A DNA stretch of 13,827 bases. It comes from Baffinella frigidus (lineage: Eukaryota > Cryptophyceae > Cryptomonadales > Baffinellaceae). The stretch is taken from contig MU646413.1 in assembly GCA_026770585.1 (NCBI GenBank), forward strand, positions 603,471 through 617,297. Reading direction: 5' to 3'. Positions 12,854-13,827 of the stretch are shown here, piece by piece. Each line of letters opens with the position of its first letter. Position 1 is the first letter of the stretch. Under the pieces are notes generated by a model. That model was not told the DNA's origin, searched no databases, and saw only the letters and a program-made list of their open reading frames with translations. The translations under genes were made by a program, and so were the position numbers.

Positions 12854-13197
12854 GTTTAGGGTTTGGAGTTTAGAGCCCAGGGTTTAGGGTTCATAGATGA
12901 GGTTTCAGGGTTCAGGAAAATGTTGTGGGTGTGTTTAGGGTTTAGGGTTTATAGCCCAGAGTTTAGGCGTTAGGGTTCAGGGTTCAGGGTTCAGGTGGCA
13001 CAGTTGCGAATGTTGTGGGGGTGTTTAGGATTTGGGGTTTGGGGTTTGGGGTTTAGAGCCCAGGGTTGAGGGGTTAGGGTTCAGGGTTTAGGGAAATGTG
13101 ATGGGGGAGGCGAATGTTGTGTGGGGGGGTAGGATTTGGGGTTTGGGGTTTAGAACCCAGGGTTTAGGGGTTAGGGTTTAGGGTTTAGGGAAATGTG
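12854..13197 (+). repeat. G-rich telomere-like block in four ~90-115 bp units
   Basis: Units contain ggtttagagcccagggtttagg, more TTCAGGG/TTTAGGG and then (g)aatgttgtggg or aatgtgatggggg. A higher-order tandem built on the telomere-like motif. Opposite polarity to the tract before exon 8. Confidence 0.85.
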
Positions 13198-13234
13198 ATG
13201 GGGGCGGTCAGCCACCAACCCCATCCTTCCACCA

Positions 13235-13361
13235 GCCCTCCGAGGTGGACCAAATCAAAGCTGGGGCATGCGCCAATTCCTCGGGCGGCACCTTCGACAA
13301 CGAATGTGCCACCCGAGGAAATGGCTCCAAACAATTGTCGATTTGGTCCGCCTCGCAGGGC
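13235..13361. mobile_element. Fold-back gccctccgaggtggaccaaatc
   Basis: Arms 13235-13256 and 13340-13361, plus an inner pair attcctcgggcggcac / gtgccacccgaggaaat. Open frames on both strands follow from the palindrome. Confidence 0.85.
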
Positions 13362-13380
13362 GAATGTTGTGGGGGAGGTC

Positions 13381-13530
13381 TAGCTCTGTCCCACTTGGAT
13401 TTGGGCTCGCCATTATTTCGCCCCCCCGAAATTTTACAGGTAAACTTTGACCCCCCCCCCATGAGATTTACCTGTAAAATTTCGGGGCGGGCGAAATAAT
13501 GGCGCGCCCAAATTGAACTGGGACAGAGCT
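13381..13530. mobile_element. CTAGCTCTGTCCCA element, copy 2
   Basis: tagctctgtcccacttgg ... gggacagagctt, inner gccattatttcgccc and its complement, tttacaggtaaactttgac core. Long hairpin; same family as 11184-11347. Confidence 0.9.
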
Positions 13531-13573
13531 TGGCAATTGTTGTCGGTGAGGCGGGTACCACTTTCAAAAACCA

Positions 13574-13771
13574 CATGTATAGTGCATCTACCCTAACACA
13601 GGCTACCGTAACACATACTTACCCTCCACACATACTCCTTCGGCCGGCCCCCGATTTCCCCCTGCAAGGAAGTATGCCTGAAGGGTGGACACCATAACGC
13701 ATACCTACCCTCTACACATACTCAATCAGTCCGGCCCCGACGGGTATGTGTTAGGGTAGGTCCACTGTATG
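13574..13771. mobile_element. Fold-back tctaccctaacaca
   Basis: 13574-13601 and 13744-13771 are inverted (atagtgcatctaccctaacac against gtgttagggtaggtccactgtatgt). Internal acacatac-taccctc-acacatactc units repeat twice. The last bases of the window (13772-13827) hold nothing recognised. Confidence 0.8.
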
Positions 13772-13827
13772 TCACACTATGTATGTGTATTTCCCTGTTT
13801 CGGAGCATACCTTTCATCATGCACCAT

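Noticed and set aside
13195-13576. Several overlapping open frames on both strands
   Set aside because: They lie in two fold-back elements; the frames mirror each other.

Overview
The window looks like a nuclear intron/exon region from a eukaryote with plant-type (TTTAGGG) telomere-like repeats, probably an alga or related protist; the lineage cannot be fixed from sequence alone. Introns are GT-AG. Short GC-rich exons lie in a sea of degenerate CCCTAAA/TTTAGGG tracts and short fold-back (MITE-like) elements. Nothing resembles a bacterial gene, operon, rRNA, tRNA or CRISPR array, and the longer open frames in the window are by-products of palindromes and telomere-like repeats.

The main content is one + strand gene cut into eight very small exons (37-81 nt) spread over 12 kb: 798-857, 1155-1199, 3422-3472, 5618-5673, 7627-7669, 10014-10094, 11944-11999 and 12571-12607. 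Each has an AG before it and a GT after it. All phases agree (0,0,0,2,0,0,2,0), and together they encode 143 codons, about 3% of the window. The product is a middle piece of a DDX11/CHL1-type iron-sulfur superfamily 2 DNA helicase. It has helicase motif Ia (VIYCSRTHTQLSQFMNE), the GKDLKAVALASRK strand, three of the four Fe-S cysteines in exons 5, 6 and 7, and the LAEVTDIED segment before the expected fourth cysteine. The ATP-binding (Walker A) exons must lie upstream, and the CPYY, DEAH and second RecA-domain exons downstream.

Around each real exon the introns hold damaged partial copies of that same exon ('exon echoes'): 1 of exon 1, 2 of exon 2, 10 of exon 3, 3 of exon 4, 9 of exon 6 and 2 of exon 7. 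Echoes stay in the introns next to their parent, so the cluster order matches the exon order. A few keep splice sites and frame and could act as alternative or decoy exons.

Layout: 1-520 telomere-like repeats with a fold-back and the first exon 1 echo; 520-1200 exons 1 and 2 between telomere-like tracts; 1200-3420 fold-back elements, exon 2 echoes and a 123-bp duplication; 3420-5390 exon 3 with its echoes and fold-backs; 5395-6500 telomere-like tract, exon 4 and a tandem [exon + element] array; 6500-8100 hairpins and exon 5; 8100-10800 exon 6 and its echoes; 10800-12150 hairpins, exon 7 and a 17-bp minisatellite; 12170-13200 exon 8 framed by telomere-like blocks of opposite strand polarity; 13200-13827 three more hairpins. 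At least six dispersed element families can be defined, several butting directly onto exon or echo borders, which suggests that element activity drove the exon copying and intron growth.
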